NCBI RefSeq assembly: GCF_008253865.1
Contig: NZ_CP042331.1
Location: 186,001-250,000 of the forward strand
Reading direction: 5' to 3'
Length of the DNA: 64,000 bases
DNA from: Bosea sp. F3-2
GTDB taxonomy: Bacteria > Pseudomonadota > Alphaproteobacteria > Rhizobiales > Beijerinckiaceae
This document shows, one piece after another, positions 43,140 through 52,600 of this stretch; within the stretch, counting starts at the first letter, position 1, and each line of letters starts with the position of its first letter. Both the position numbers and the translations under genes were made by a program. The notes under the pieces are model-generated. The model searched no databases and was not told the DNA's origin. It was given only the letters and a program-made list of their open reading frames with translations.

Positions 43140-43311
43140 TCATGTTCGATGAATGGATCTGACGTTAAGTCAGTAGTGCTCCATGATTTTGAATTATTAT
43201 AATCTTGGATTTAGCTTTTAATTGAAGTAATTGTCTATTATTACTTGCGGGTTGTTTTTCGGAATTGTTGTTTGCTACTGCACGTGACGTCATTCGACTT
43301 GAGGATGTTTC
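43140..43311 (+). promoter_or_regulatory. AT-rich promoter region of the siderophore uptake operon
   Basis: A distinctly AT-rich stretch in otherwise GC-rich DNA. A perfect TATAAT is at 43198-43203, but no good -35 lies 17 bases before it. TTTAGCTTTTAATTGAA at about 43209-43225 partly resembles an Irr/ICE-type half-site. Iron control (Fur/Mur, Irr or RirA) is expected for these genes but is not proven by the sequence. Confidence 0.45.
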
Positions 43312-45414
43312 GTGTTTTTTCGATCTGCTTTGCTTGCATCCGCCGTGCTGGCGATTGTGCCGACATCAGCTTGGGCTCAGGCGGAGGCTCCACGCTCCGT
43401 CCAGCTCGATGAAATCCTGGTCGAGGGAGCCGGAGTTGCCGCCGGACCAGTGACAACCAATGGCTATGTCGCGATCGCCACGACCACCGGCACGAAAACC
43501 AACACGCCGATCCTGGAGATTCCCCAGTCGATCTCGACGGTGACGCAGACGCAGCTCGAACAGCGCAAGCCGCAGAACCTGCTGGACGCGCTGGCCTATA
43601 CGCCCGGCGCCCGCGTCGGCACCTATGGTTTCGATCCGCGCTACGACGCCTTCACGATTCGCGGCGTCGACGTGACCCAGAACGCCGTCTTCCGCGACGG
43701 CCTGCGCCAGATCAACAGCCCCAACGGCCTGTTTCGGCTCGAGCCCTACGGGCTCGAAGCGATCAACGTGCTGCGCGGGCCGTCGAGCGCGATCTACGGC
43801 GCCAGCACCTCGGCCGGCATCGTCGACCTCATCTCGAAGCGTCCGACCGAGACGCGCTTCCGCGAGATCGAGGTCCAGGGCGGCTCCTTCGGCCGCAAGC
43901 AGTTCAATTTCGATCTGTCCGGTCCGGCCAATGCCGAGAAGACGCTGTTCTACCGGCTGACCGGCCTGGTGCGCGATGCCGACAACCAGATCAGCGCCAT
44001 CAAGGACGATCGGGTCTTCATCGCGCCGGCCATTACCTGGAAGCCGAACGAGCTGACCAAGCTGACGCTGCTGGCCGAGTACATGGATTCGACTACCGGC
44101 GGCACGGCGGCCTATGTCAACGAATACGGGCCTTACATCGATCGCAGCGGCAATTTGCTCTACAAGTCGATCGGCGCCACCAAGGTCTTTGGCGGCGACA
44201 AGCGCTACAACGATTTCCGCCAGCAGCAGGGACGGATCGGCTACGAGTTTGAGCACGCCTTCAGCGAGATCTTCACGCTGCGCCAGCATGTCCGCTACTC
44301 GGCGCTGGCGACCAACCAGCGATATGTCTACCTCGCTGATCCCGGCCTGACGCGCGAGCGGACGCAGGGGCTCTCGGTCGACACCAATCTCGAGGCGAAG
44401 TTCAGCACAGGCCCGATCTCGCACCGGATGCTGGCTGGCGTCGATTTCAGCTGGCTGCACTATCGCGGCAAGGAAGGCTTTGGTGGCGTTTCGCTCGGTT
44501 ACAACGCGACTCTCGGCTATCGCACGGCGCAGACGCAGACGCTGGTCGGCGTCTATGCGCAGGATCAGATCAGCTGGCAGAACTGGCGGCTGACCATCGG
44601 CGGGCGGCGCGACTGGTTCAACAGCCGCTTCGAGGCGGGCGCGGCCGGCGTGCTGCCGACCGAGACCAAGCAGGACGATGCGCGCTCGACCGGCCGGGCG
44701 GCGCTGAGCTACGTCACGAGCTTCGGCCTTGCGCCCTATGTCAGCTATGCCACCTCCTTCGTGCCGAATTCGGGCACGGTGCTCTCGGGTTCGGTGGCGG
44801 TGCCGACGACCGGCGAACAGGTCGAGGCCGGCGTCAAATACGATATTCCCGGCCAGAACGCCTCGCTGCGTGCCGCCGTCTACGAGCTGCGTCAGAACAA
44901 TGCCGTCGTCTACGAGGTGATCAACGGCTTCAACCGGCAGGTCCAGCTCGACATGCGCTCGCGCGGCTTCGAACTTGAGGCCGTGGCGTCGCTCACGAGC
45001 GGCCTGAGCGTCCAGGCGTCCTATTCCTACAACGATGCGCGCATCCTCAAGCTGACGCCGGAGACCGAAGGCAACCGGCTGACCAGCATCCCCTATCACA
45101 CCGCGTCGCTCTGGCTCGACTACACCGTGCAGGAGGGCGCAGCGCGCGGCCTCGGGGTTGGTGGCGGCGTACGCTATGTCGGGGCGAGCGTCGGCGACAA
45201 CCTCAACCGGCCGGTGCTCGACAACAAGCCGCGCACGCTGGTCGATGCCTCGCTGCGCTACGACCTCGAAAATCTTGATCCGCGGCTGAAGGGTATGCGC
45301 GTCCAGGTCAACGCGACGAACCTGCTCGACAAGGTCGAACAGACCTGCACTGCCGGCTTCTGCTACTTCGACGAGGGACGCAAGGTCATCGCCAGCCTGC
45401 GCTATCGCTGGTGA
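43312..45414 (+). CDS. TonB-dependent siderophore receptor
   Basis: 700 residues from a GTG (GAGGAT upstream). A signal peptide (1-24, ending SAWAQ) is followed by a TonB-box-like segment (DEILVEG), the plug domain (about 60-165: IPQSISTVTQTQLEQRKPQNL, FTIRGVDVTQNAVFRDGLRQ, NVLRGPSSAIYGASTSAGIVD) and a 22-strand barrel ending in the aromatic IASLRYRW. The type matches ferrichrome/ferrioxamine-class receptors (FhuA/FoxA-like). The ligand cannot be told from sequence. The stop overlaps the start of the MFS gene, giving one coupled operon with FhuF. Confidence 0.94.
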   Translation: MFFRSALLASAVLAIVPTSAWAQAEAPRSVQLDEILVEGAGVAAGPVTTNGYVAIATTTGTKTNTPILEIPQSISTVTQTQLEQRKPQNLLDALAYTPGARVGTYGFDPRYDAFTIRGVDVTQNAVFRDGLRQINSPNGLFRLEPYGLEAINVLRGPSSAIYGASTSAGIVDLISKRPTETRFREIEVQGGSFGRKQFNFDLSGPANAEKTLFYRLTGLVRDADNQISAIKDDRVFIAPAITWKPNELTKLTLLAEYMDSTTGGTAAYVNEYGPYIDRSGNLLYKSIGATKVFGGDKRYNDFRQQQGRIGYEFEHAFSEIFTLRQHVRYSALATNQRYVYLADPGLTRERTQGLSVDTNLEAKFSTGPISHRMLAGVDFSWLHYRGKEGFGGVSLGYNATLGYRTAQTQTLVGVYAQDQISWQNWRLTIGGRRDWFNSRFEAGAAGVLPTETKQDDARSTGRAALSYVTSFGLAPYVSYATSFVPNSGTVLSGSVAVPTTGEQVEAGVKYDIPGQNASLRAAVYELRQNNAVVYEVINGFNRQVQLDMRSRGFELEAVASLTSGLSVQASYSYNDARILKLTPETEGNRLTSIPYHTASLWLDYTVQEGAARGLGVGGGVRYVGASVGDNLNRPVLDNKPRTLVDASLRYDLENLDPRLKGMRVQVNATNLLDKVEQTCTAGFCYFDEGRKVIASLRYRW

Positions 45415-46649
45415 GCGAGGCGGCTGTCGGACAGCCGGCCCTGTCCCGACAGAACTCGGCCTGGCTGACCATCGCGGCGCTGGCCGGGCTCTACACCGGC
45501 CAGAGCATCCTCGGCGGTGTCGCCTTCCTGGCGCTGCCGAGCGTGCTGCGCGAGCGTGGGCTGCCGCTCGACGCGATCGGCCTGATCTACCTGATCAGCC
45601 TGCCCTGGGCGCTGAAGATAGTCTGGGCTGCGGCGGTGGAGCGCTACCGGTTGCCGCCATCGGGGCCGACGCGCTCGCGCCAGATCGTTGCCGCCTGCGG
45701 CCTGTTCACGCTGGCCGGGCTGGTCGCGGTCGCGATCGCCGGGCCGGAGCGCTGGCATCTGCTGCTCGCCGTCTTCATTGCGATCGCCTTCGCCGCGTCG
45801 ACTGCGGACATCGCCTGTGACGGGCATGCGGTCGAGACGCTCGCCAAGGTGCATCATGGGTGGGGCAATGCAGCCCAGGTCGGAGGCGCCTATCTCGGCT
45901 CGGCGCTGGGGTCGGGGCTCTTCCTCGTCCTGGTCGCGCGAATCGACTGGGCTGGCGCGACATGGGCGGCGGCCGGGCTGTTTGCGCTGCTGATGCTGCC
46001 GTTCCTGATGTCGAAGCCGGCTCCGTCGCCGGGTCTGCGCACCCATCAGCCCTCGCTGAAGGCCGCTTTCGCCCGGCCGCGGCTGCGACGCGGGCTCTGG
46101 CTCGCGGCGCTCTATGTCGCCGCGCAGAAATGGGGTGTCGGCATGCTGGCGCCGATGCTGGTCGATGCCGGGCTCGACCTCGAAATGCTCGGCGCGATCA
46201 ACGGACTGGGCGGGCTAGCCATCGGTCTCGGCTGCGCCCTCCTCGGTGGCGGAGCAGTGAGGCTATGGGGCGCGCGGCCGGTCATGGCCGCAGCGCTTCT
46301 GCTGCAGGCCGGCACGCTCGCGACGCTGGCCTTCGTCATGGGGCAGGGCGGGGGCTCGCGCTGGCTGCTCGCCGGCCTCGCATTGGCGAGCTCTTCCGGC
46401 ATCATGGCGCTCGGCTTCGTCGCGCTCTATGCGCGTTTCATGGCGATCGCCGACCCGCGCCAGGCTGGCGTGGACTTCACCTTGCTGCAGGGGACGGATT
46501 CGATCGTCAGCATGGTCGGCGGGCTCGGTGCCGGCTGGGTGGCGCAGCATTTCGGCTACACGCTCTATCTTGCTGGCGCAGCCGGCTTGGCCCTGATCGC
46601 TGCGCCGCTGGCTGCCTGGCTCACGGCTTCCGACCGGGACGACGAATGA
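45411..46649 (+). CDS. RhtX/FptX-family MFS siderophore importer
   Basis: 412 residues from a GTG overlapping the receptor stop (GTGA). Twelve membrane helices are expected. The N-terminal region has LYTGQSILGGVAFLALPSVL and SLPWALKIVWAAAVERY, and AASTADIACDGHAVE is the characteristic loop of this siderophore family. Such permeases carry intact ferric siderophores across the inner membrane without an ABC ATPase. The pairing with a receptor and a reductase supports the assignment. Confidence 0.88.
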   Translation: MSEAAVGQPALSRQNSAWLTIAALAGLYTGQSILGGVAFLALPSVLRERGLPLDAIGLIYLISLPWALKIVWAAAVERYRLPPSGPTRSRQIVAACGLFTLAGLVAVAIAGPERWHLLLAVFIAIAFAASTADIACDGHAVETLAKVHHGWGNAAQVGGAYLGSALGSGLFLVLVARIDWAGATWAAAGLFALLMLPFLMSKPAPSPGLRTHQPSLKAAFARPRLRRGLWLAALYVAAQKWGVGMLAPMLVDAGLDLEMLGAINGLGGLAIGLGCALLGGGAVRLWGARPVMAAALLLQAGTLATLAFVMGQGGGSRWLLAGLALASSSGIMALGFVALYARFMAIADPRQAGVDFTLLQGTDSIVSMVGGLGAGWVAQHFGYTLYLAGAAGLALIAAPLAAWLTASDRDDE

Positions 46650-47374
46650 GGCCGTCCGAGCTCGAAGGCTGCTTCACCGGCGCCTTCGCCTATCTGGGCG
46701 AGGCCGTGCGCCGCGACGCCGATGAGGCCGGGCTCGCCGGATCGGCCCTGCTCGATGGCGCGACGCTGGATGCGCTGCTGTTGCGCTTCGCCGAGCGGCA
46801 TCCGGGCGGAGAGCGTCGCGCGCTCGTCTCGATGTGGAGCCAATGGCACTTCGCCGCCGTGGTGGTTCCGGCCGTCGCCGCGATTCTGCTCGCTGGACGG
46901 GCGCTGCCCGTCGCGTTGTCCGAAGCGCGCTTTGCCCTGCACGAAGACGGGCGCACGGCCGCCATCCTGCTCGGCCCGGCAGTTGAGCTTGCGCCGGCCG
47001 GCAACCGTGGCCGCTTCGACGCCTTGATCGAGGGCCATGTGGCGCCATTGATCCGCTTGCTCGCGACGCATTTCCCGGTCTCGGCGCGGCTGATGTGGAC
47101 CAATGCGGCCGTGCGCTTCGCCTGGGCAGTGCAGCAATGCGCCGAGCGGCCGGAAGCCGACAGGGAGGCGATTGCCGAGGCCGAGGAACTGCTGACGACG
47201 GTGCTGACGCCGGCGGGTGTGCGCAATCCGCTTCATGACACGCTGCGGCCGTCGCCATTGACTGCCATTGCCGAGTGCCAGCGCCGGGTCTGCTGCCTGC
47301 GCTATCTCCTGCCGGGCGTGGTCGATTGCGGCTCGCTCTGCCCGCTGCCTCCGGCGCGACGCGCGCAGGCCTGA
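46646..47374 (+). CDS. fhuF: Siderophore-iron reductase FhuF family
   Basis: 242 residues from the ATG that overlaps the MFS stop (ATGA). The ferric iron reductase-like central region (SMWSQWHFAAVVVPAVAA, RFALHEDGR) is followed by the C-terminal 2Fe-2S cysteine set CC-x10-C-x3-C in RRVCCLRYLLPG and CGSLCPL. E. coli FhuF has two rather than three residues between the last cysteines; I believe the three-residue spacing is common in alphaproteobacteria. It releases iron from hydroxamate-type siderophores in the cytoplasm. Confidence 0.9.
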   Translation: MRPSELEGCFTGAFAYLGEAVRRDADEAGLAGSALLDGATLDALLLRFAERHPGGERRALVSMWSQWHFAAVVVPAVAAILLAGRALPVALSEARFALHEDGRTAAILLGPAVELAPAGNRGRFDALIEGHVAPLIRLLATHFPVSARLMWTNAAVRFAWAVQQCAERPEADREAIAEAEELLTTVLTPAGVRNPLHDTLRPSPLTAIAECQRRVCCLRYLLPGVVDCGSLCPLPPARRAQA

Positions 47375-47483
47375 CAGCCCCGATATGGCCAGCTCAGTCG
47401 GGAACCTTGCATCCCGCTTCAAAACCCCCTAATGCGACCCCGTTTCAAGGCCCCGGAGGGCCGCCTTCGAGGACAAGGGTGTC

Positions 47484-48674
<1,191 letters not shown>

Positions 48675-48697
48675 TCGTCCTGCACGGTTTGGGTTGG

Positions 48698-48730
48698 AAA
48701 GGGCGGTGGCGACACCGCCCTTTTTTCTTT
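48698..48730 (+). terminator. Intrinsic terminator after tuf
   Basis: A perfect stem GGGCGGTG (48701-48708) / CACCGCCC (48713-48720) with the loop GCGA, preceded by AAA and followed by TTTTTTCTTT. This is the clearest rho-independent terminator in the window. Confidence 0.95.
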
Positions 48731-48782
48731 GGTTTCCACAGCCTCCATTTCGACTTCGCGGTCTCGTTGACGAGGGGTGTTT

Positions 48783-48800
48783 CGTAACTTATAAGTTACG
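48783..48800. promoter_or_regulatory. Perfect 18-base palindrome, probable toxin-antitoxin operator
   Basis: CGTAACTT-AT-AAGTTACG is a perfect palindrome just upstream of the truncated toxin reading frame. It has the size and place of a HigA/XRE-type operator over the promoter of a toxin-antitoxin pair. It survives although the toxin gene has lost its 5' half. Confidence 0.6.
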
Positions 48801-48806
48801 TGTGAA

Positions 48807-48941
48807 ATGCGGATCGACTACGGCTATCGGCTGTACTTCGTGCAGCAGGGCAAGACATTGGTGATCCTGCTGGGCGGCGGAGACAAGCGGACGCAATCGG
48901 CGGATATCGCCAAAGCCAGGCAGATGGCGAAGGACCTGTGA
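48807..48941 (+). pseudogene. Truncated HigB/RelE-family toxin, C-terminal remnant
   Basis: A 44-codon frame, MRIDYGYRLYFVQQGKTLV then ILLGGGDKRTQ, ADIAKARQMAKDL, matching the last half of the roughly 100-residue HigB/RelE-like addiction toxins (YRLYFVQ, GGDK-TQ-DI motifs). An in-frame TAA lies 15 bases upstream, and the N-terminal half, including the fold's first strands, is missing. The ribosome-binding context before the ATG is poor. It is very probably non-toxic, though a short peptide could still be made and bind the antitoxin. Confidence 0.75.
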
Positions 48942-48943
48942 CG

Positions 48944-49225
48944 ATGCCCCTCGAAACCACCAAGTTCGACATCCAGACCTATCTCAAGACGCCTGAGCAG
49001 CAGGCCGCCTATATCGAAGCGGCGCTCGAGGAAAACGACCCGGCTTTCCTTGCGAAGGCGCTCGGGGATGTTGCGCGCGCGCGCGGCATGACGCAGGTCG
49101 CCAAGGATGCAGGCGTGACCCGCGAAGCACTTTACCGCGCCCTCAGCGAGAAGGGCGATCCGCGCCTATCCACCTTCATGGGCGTGCTCAACTCCCTCGG
49201 GCTGAAACTGAAGATCGCGGCCTGA
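48944..49225 (+). CDS. HigA-like addiction module antidote protein (copy 1)
   Basis: 93 residues starting MPLETTKFDIQTYLKTPEQQ; a GTG two codons earlier is possible. The XRE-type helix-turn-helix is at about 45-75 (GMTQVAKDAGVTREALYRAL). The family (putative addiction module antidote) is normally partnered by the upstream HigB-like toxin. Here the partner is the truncated frame ending three bases before. The protein keeps its DNA-binding domain and may still repress through the palindrome upstream. Confidence 0.88.
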   Translation: MPLETTKFDIQTYLKTPEQQAAYIEAALEENDPAFLAKALGDVARARGMTQVAKDAGVTREALYRALSEKGDPRLSTFMGVLNSLGLKLKIAA

Positions 49226-49270
49226 GTCTCCCGGAAGGGAGCCGCCGGTTGCCGCCGGCCTTTGCGCTAA

Positions 49271-49378
49271 GGCCTGTGGGGATTCACACGGGCGTGGCTT
49301 TTCTTTGGCCGCGGCGGCGACAAGTCCTCTCAGGAGCGGGATATCAAACGGGCCGTCGCAATGGCCAAGGAGGTCTGA
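49271..49378 (+). pseudogene. Second HigB-like toxin remnant
   Basis: In one frame, after a TAA at 49268-49270, the sequence reads WLFFGRGGDKSSQERD and IKRAVAMAKEV then stop: the C-terminal tail of the same toxin family (GGDKS-QERDI pattern). It has no start codon, and the rest of the gene is gone. It lies directly before the second antidote gene, showing that the whole pair was once duplicated and both toxins decayed. Confidence 0.75.
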
Positions 49379-49379
49379 C

Positions 49380-49664
49380 ATGCCCCTCGAAACCATCCCT
49401 TTCGATGCGGCTGAATACCTGACCAGCGAGGAAGCTCAGATTGAACTCCTGAAGGATGCTATCGAGGAGGGCGATCCGACCTATATCGCCCACGCCCTCG
49501 GCGTTGTTGCCCGCGCTCGCGGCGTTTCCGAATTCGCCCGGGAGACTGGCTTGAGCCGAGAAGCGATCTACAAGGCGTTTAGGCCGGGAGGTAACCCGAC
49601 GTTGGACACCCTCACCAAGGCAACGAAGGCGCTGGGGCTGAAGCTCACGCTGGTCGCCCCCTGA
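49380..49664 (+). CDS. HigA-like addiction module antidote protein (copy 2)
   Basis: 94 residues beginning MPLETIPFDAAEYLTSEEAQ, clearly homologous to copy 1 (same PLET-FD start, ALG-VARARG core, SREAIYKAF recognition helix and LGLKL tail). The ribosome site AAGGAGG lies before the ATG and inside the toxin remnant. Both antidotes are intact while both toxins are broken. Confidence 0.88.
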   Translation: MPLETIPFDAAEYLTSEEAQIELLKDAIEEGDPTYIAHALGVVARARGVSEFARETGLSREAIYKAFRPGGNPTLDTLTKATKALGLKLTLVAP

Positions 49665-49769
49665 CGAATAGGTCGGTCCCGCGTAGCTTTCTACCAAGCT
49701 CGTCCGTTCCATGCTCTCAATCGCTTTGAGAGAGCGGGTCAGCCGCTCCCGTCGCGGAGGAGCCTGCCC

Positions 49770-50669
49770 ATGTCGTTCAAGCCGCCCTTTCCGGGAATCC
49801 ATTCGATCGTCTTCGCGCTGTTCGACGAGCATGAGCGGCTCGACCGGGCGGCGATGCGCAAGCAGGCGCAGATCAGCCTCGATCTCAACGTGCAGGGCAT
49901 GGCGGCGCTCGGGCTCGCCACCGAAGTTTCCAAGCTGAGCTTCACCGAGCGCTGTACCGTGATGGAGTGGATGGCCGAGGATGTCGCCGGCCGGAAGCCG
50001 CTCGCCTTCACGATCTTCGGCTCCTCGGTGGCGGAGCAGGTCGCGCTGGTGAAGGTCGCCGAGAAGAACGGGGCCGACTGGGTGATTCTCCAGCCGCCGA
50101 TGGTCGGCAGCTTCGGCGCGGCCGAATACATCAACTTCTTTGGCCGCATCGCCGACACGACTTCGCTGCCGGTCGCGATCCAGAATGCGCCGGCCTATTT
50201 GGGTCGCGGCCTGTCGGCGGAGGATATCCGCGAGCTGACGCGCCGGCATCCGAACATCAGCCTGATCAAGGGCGAGGGTTCGGTCGTCGAGATCGAGCGA
50301 TTGATCGCGGTGACCGAAGGTCGGCTGCCGATCCTGAACGGGCGCGGCGGGCTCGAGGTCATCGACAATTTCCGGGCCGGCTGCAGCGGCATGATCCTGG
50401 CGCCTGACACGATCGACTATGCACTGCGGGCCTATGACCGCTACAGGGCGGGCGACGAGGCTGGGGCGGATGCGGCCTATCGCGAGGTTCTCCCGGCGAT
50501 CACCTTCATCATGCAGTCGATCGAGACGCTGATCTGCTACGGCAAGCGCATCTTCGGCGCCCGTGCCGGCATCCCGATCTATGATCGCGGACCGGCACTC
50601 AGGCCGACGGAATTCGGGCTGAGGCTGGTCGAGCGCTATGCCCGCGAACTCGGTCCCTACAGCAAATGA
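49770..50669 (+). CDS. DapA-family (dihydrodipicolinate synthase-like) aldolase
   Basis: 299 residues with the TIM-barrel pattern of the DHDPS/N-acetylneuraminate lyase family: the Schiff-base Lys167 in NISLIKGEG, GMAALGLATEVSKLS replacing the usual GTTGE loop, and QNAPAYLG where DapA has YNVPSRT. The changed loops argue against true DapA and for a catabolic pyruvate-type aldolase or decarboxylase/dehydratase. The substrate is not known. It has a GGAGGAG ribosome site and seems to be its own unit between the antidote genes and tRNA-Trp. Confidence 0.85.
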   Translation: MSFKPPFPGIHSIVFALFDEHERLDRAAMRKQAQISLDLNVQGMAALGLATEVSKLSFTERCTVMEWMAEDVAGRKPLAFTIFGSSVAEQVALVKVAEKNGADWVILQPPMVGSFGAAEYINFFGRIADTTSLPVAIQNAPAYLGRGLSAEDIRELTRRHPNISLIKGEGSVVEIERLIAVTEGRLPILNGRGGLEVIDNFRAGCSGMILAPDTIDYALRAYDRYRAGDEAGADAAYREVLPAITFIMQSIETLICYGKRIFGARAGIPIYDRGPALRPTEFGLRLVERYARELGPYSK

Positions 50670-50730
50670 GGATGACGCGCGATTTCGACTTGAAATGTGC
50701 CGCGCCTTGGGGCACATGACGCGCACCTGC

Positions 50731-50806
50731 AGGGGTGTAGCTCAGTTGGTAGAGTACCGGTCTCCAAAACCGGTTGTCGTAGGTTCGAGCCCTACCGCCC
50801 CTGCCA
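50731..50806 (+). tRNA. tRNA-Trp (anticodon CCA)
   Basis: A complete cloverleaf: acceptor AGGGGTG/CGCCCCT, D-arm with GCTC/GAGT, anticodon stem ACCGG/CCGGT around CTCCAAA, T-arm with GGTTCGAGCCC, discriminator G and an encoded CCA. It lies upstream of secE-nusG, as is usual in alphaproteobacteria. Confidence 0.96.
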
Positions 50807-50858
50807 GTCGCTCTTCGAGCGACTGCTGCGCGGACCGCCATGCGGTTCTTCGAGCGCC

Positions 50859-51590
50859 ATGACCCAGAACATCTACGACGACGAGACCTTCTTCGCGGGC
50901 TACAGCCAGCTGCCGCGTTCCGTCCGCGGGCTGGACGGCGCGCCGGAATGGCCAGTGCTGCGATCCATGCTGCCGGATCTCAGGGGCAAGCGCGTGCTCG
51001 ATCTCGGTTGCGGCTTCGGCTGGTTCTGCCGTTTCGCTGCGGGCGAGGGGGCAGCGGGCGTGCTCGGCGTCGACGTCTCCGAGAAGATGCTGGAGCGAGC
51101 GCGGCGGGAGACGGGTGATTCCCGCATCGTCTACGAGCGGACCGATCTTGAAAGCTACGCGCCGCCGGCCGAAGCCTTCGACCTCGCCTACAGCTCGCTC
51201 GCCTTCCACTACATTGCCGATCTCGCTGGCCTGTTCGCGCGTGTGCATGCGACGCTGAAGCCGGGCGGTGTTCTGGTCTGCTCGGTCGAGCATCCGATCA
51301 TGACCGCGCCGGTGCGGCAGGAATGGCTCGCCGATGCCGACGGGCGGGCGACGTGGCCGGTCAACGGCTATCTCGATGAGGGCGATCGCGTCAGCAATTG
51401 GCTGGCTGAGGGCGTGGTCAAGCGCCACCGCACCATCGCAACTTATCTCGACCTGCTGCTGGGCGCGGGCTTCACGTTGGGCAAGCTGGTCGAATGGGCC
51501 CCGAGCCCGGAGCAGGTCGCCGCCGAGTCGGGCTGGGCGAAGGAGCGCGAGCGGCCCTTCTTCCTGCTGATCGCGGCCTGCCGGAGCTGA
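50859..51590 (+). CDS. Class I SAM-dependent methyltransferase
   Basis: 243 residues from the ATG at 50859; the longer frame upstream is only the tRNA read through. Motifs: VLDLGCGFGWFCRFAA (motif I), GVDVSEKML, YSSLAFHYIADL and LKPGGVLVCSVEHPI. The type is the UbiE/Methyltransf_11 group, small-molecule or unknown substrate. It is inserted between tRNA-Trp and secE and has a weak ribosome site, so it may be read from the tRNA promoter. Confidence 0.9.
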   Translation: MTQNIYDDETFFAGYSQLPRSVRGLDGAPEWPVLRSMLPDLRGKRVLDLGCGFGWFCRFAAGEGAAGVLGVDVSEKMLERARRETGDSRIVYERTDLESYAPPAEAFDLAYSSLAFHYIADLAGLFARVHATLKPGGVLVCSVEHPIMTAPVRQEWLADADGRATWPVNGYLDEGDRVSNWLAEGVVKRHRTIATYLDLLLGAGFTLGKLVEWAPSPEQVAAESGWAKERERPFFLLIAACRS

Positions 51591-51753
51591 GCGGTCCGCG
51601 GCCCGAAAGGGTCTTGGCTAACGACGTCAAGCGATGTAAGAGGCTTGCAATGACGGCGCGCGACCCTCCCCGGGTCCCGCGCCGCGAATGTTTCAGGACG
51701 GCCGATTCGGCGCGCGGCAGGGCTGCGGGCGGAATCGGAACCCGAGGTGGTTC

Positions 51754-51948
51754 ATGGCGAAATCCAATCCCTTCCAGTTCCTGCAGGATGTGCGCTCCGA
51801 GGCGTCCAAGGTCACTTGGCCCTCGCGCCGCGAGACGCTGATCACCACGGGCCTCGTGCTCGCCATGGTGGTCGTCTCCAGCCTGTTCTTCCTCTTCACC
51901 GACACCGTCATCCGCTGGGTGCTCGGCATCATCCTCGGCGCCCGTTGA
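51754..51948 (+). CDS. secE: Preprotein translocase subunit SecE
   Basis: 64 residues, the short single-helix form: amphipathic VRSEASKVTWPSRRET followed by one membrane helix (LITTGLVLAMVVVSSLFFLF) and WVLGIILG. The ATG at 51754 is chosen over a longer frame because the family start MAKSNPFQF follows it. SecE clamps SecY in the Sec translocon. nusG begins 15 bases after. Confidence 0.97.
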   Translation: MAKSNPFQFLQDVRSEASKVTWPSRRETLITTGLVLAMVVVSSLFFLFTDTVIRWVLGIILGAR

Positions 51949-51962
51949 ACGGAATTACGAAC

Positions 51963-52496
51963 GTGAGCACCCGCTGGTACATCGTCCACGCCTATTCCAA
52001 CTTCGAGAACAAGGTCGCGCAGTCGATCAAGGATCAGGCGGCGCAGCGCAATCTCGCCGACAAGTTCGAAGAAGTTCTGGTGCCGACCGAGAAGGTCGTC
52101 GAGGTCCGCCGCGGCCGCAAGGTCGACACCGAGCGCAAGTTCTTCCCGGGCTATGTGCTGGTGAAGTGCGAGATGACCGACGAGGTCTATCACCTCATCA
52201 AGAACACGCCGAAGGTCACCGGCTTCCTGGGCGCCGACAAGGCCAAGCCCATGCCGATCCCGGAGCATGAGGCGATGCGGATCAAGGGCCAGGTCGCCGA
52301 GGGCATCGAGCGCCCGAAGCCGACGGTGGTCTTCGAGGTCGGCGAGCAGGTCAAGGTTGCCGACGGCCCCTTCGCTTCGTTCAACGGCGTCGTCGAGGAT
52401 GTCGACCACGCCCGCGCCCGCCTCAAGGTCGCGGTCTCGATCTTCGGCCGCGCCACGCCGGTCGAGCTGGAATACGGCCAGGTCGAGAAGCTCTGA
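51963..52496 (+). CDS. nusG: Transcription termination/antitermination factor NusG
   Basis: 177 residues from a GTG at 51963. The NGN domain (RWYIVHAYSNFENKVA, FFPGYVLVKCEM, VTGFLG) and the C-terminal KOW domain (VKVADGPFASFNGVVEDVD, LKVAVSIFGR) are complete. NusG rides on RNA polymerase and couples it to Rho or the ribosome. It is co-transcribed with secE; the next gene is an unrelated chemoreceptor rather than rplK. Confidence 0.98.
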   Translation: MSTRWYIVHAYSNFENKVAQSIKDQAAQRNLADKFEEVLVPTEKVVEVRRGRKVDTERKFFPGYVLVKCEMTDEVYHLIKNTPKVTGFLGADKAKPMPIPEHEAMRIKGQVAEGIERPKPTVVFEVGEQVKVADGPFASFNGVVEDVDHARARLKVAVSIFGRATPVELEYGQVEKL

Positions 52497-52497
52497 G

Positions 52498-52524
52498 CCG
52501 GTCGCGTGTTCCGACCGGTTTACA
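52498..52524 (+). terminator. Hairpin after nusG, possible terminator
   Basis: Arms CCGGTCG (52498-52504) and CGACCGG (52512-52518) with the loop CGTGTTC, followed by TTTACA. The T-run is short, so termination may be partial. It would end the secE-nusG message before the chemoreceptor gene. Confidence 0.5.
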
Positions 52525-52573
52525 GCGGATTCCGTTAGGTTAATCGGCCTTTAACACAACTGCGTCAACGCTT

Positions 52574-52593
52574 TGCGTCGGTAATCCGACGCA
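52574..52593 (+). promoter_or_regulatory. Hairpin just upstream of the chemoreceptor start
   Basis: A perfect TGCGTCGG/CCGACGCA stem with the loop TAAT ends seven bases before the ATG and partly covers the likely ribosome site GCAGGG. It could limit translation of the chemoreceptor. This is seen in sequence; the effect is inferred. Confidence 0.45.
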
Positions 52594-52600
52594 GGGCGCG

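Noticed and set aside
50697..50858. N-terminal extension of the methyltransferase (GCSSVGRVPVSKTG...)
   Set aside because: It is the tRNA-Trp gene translated; the real start is the ATG at 50859.
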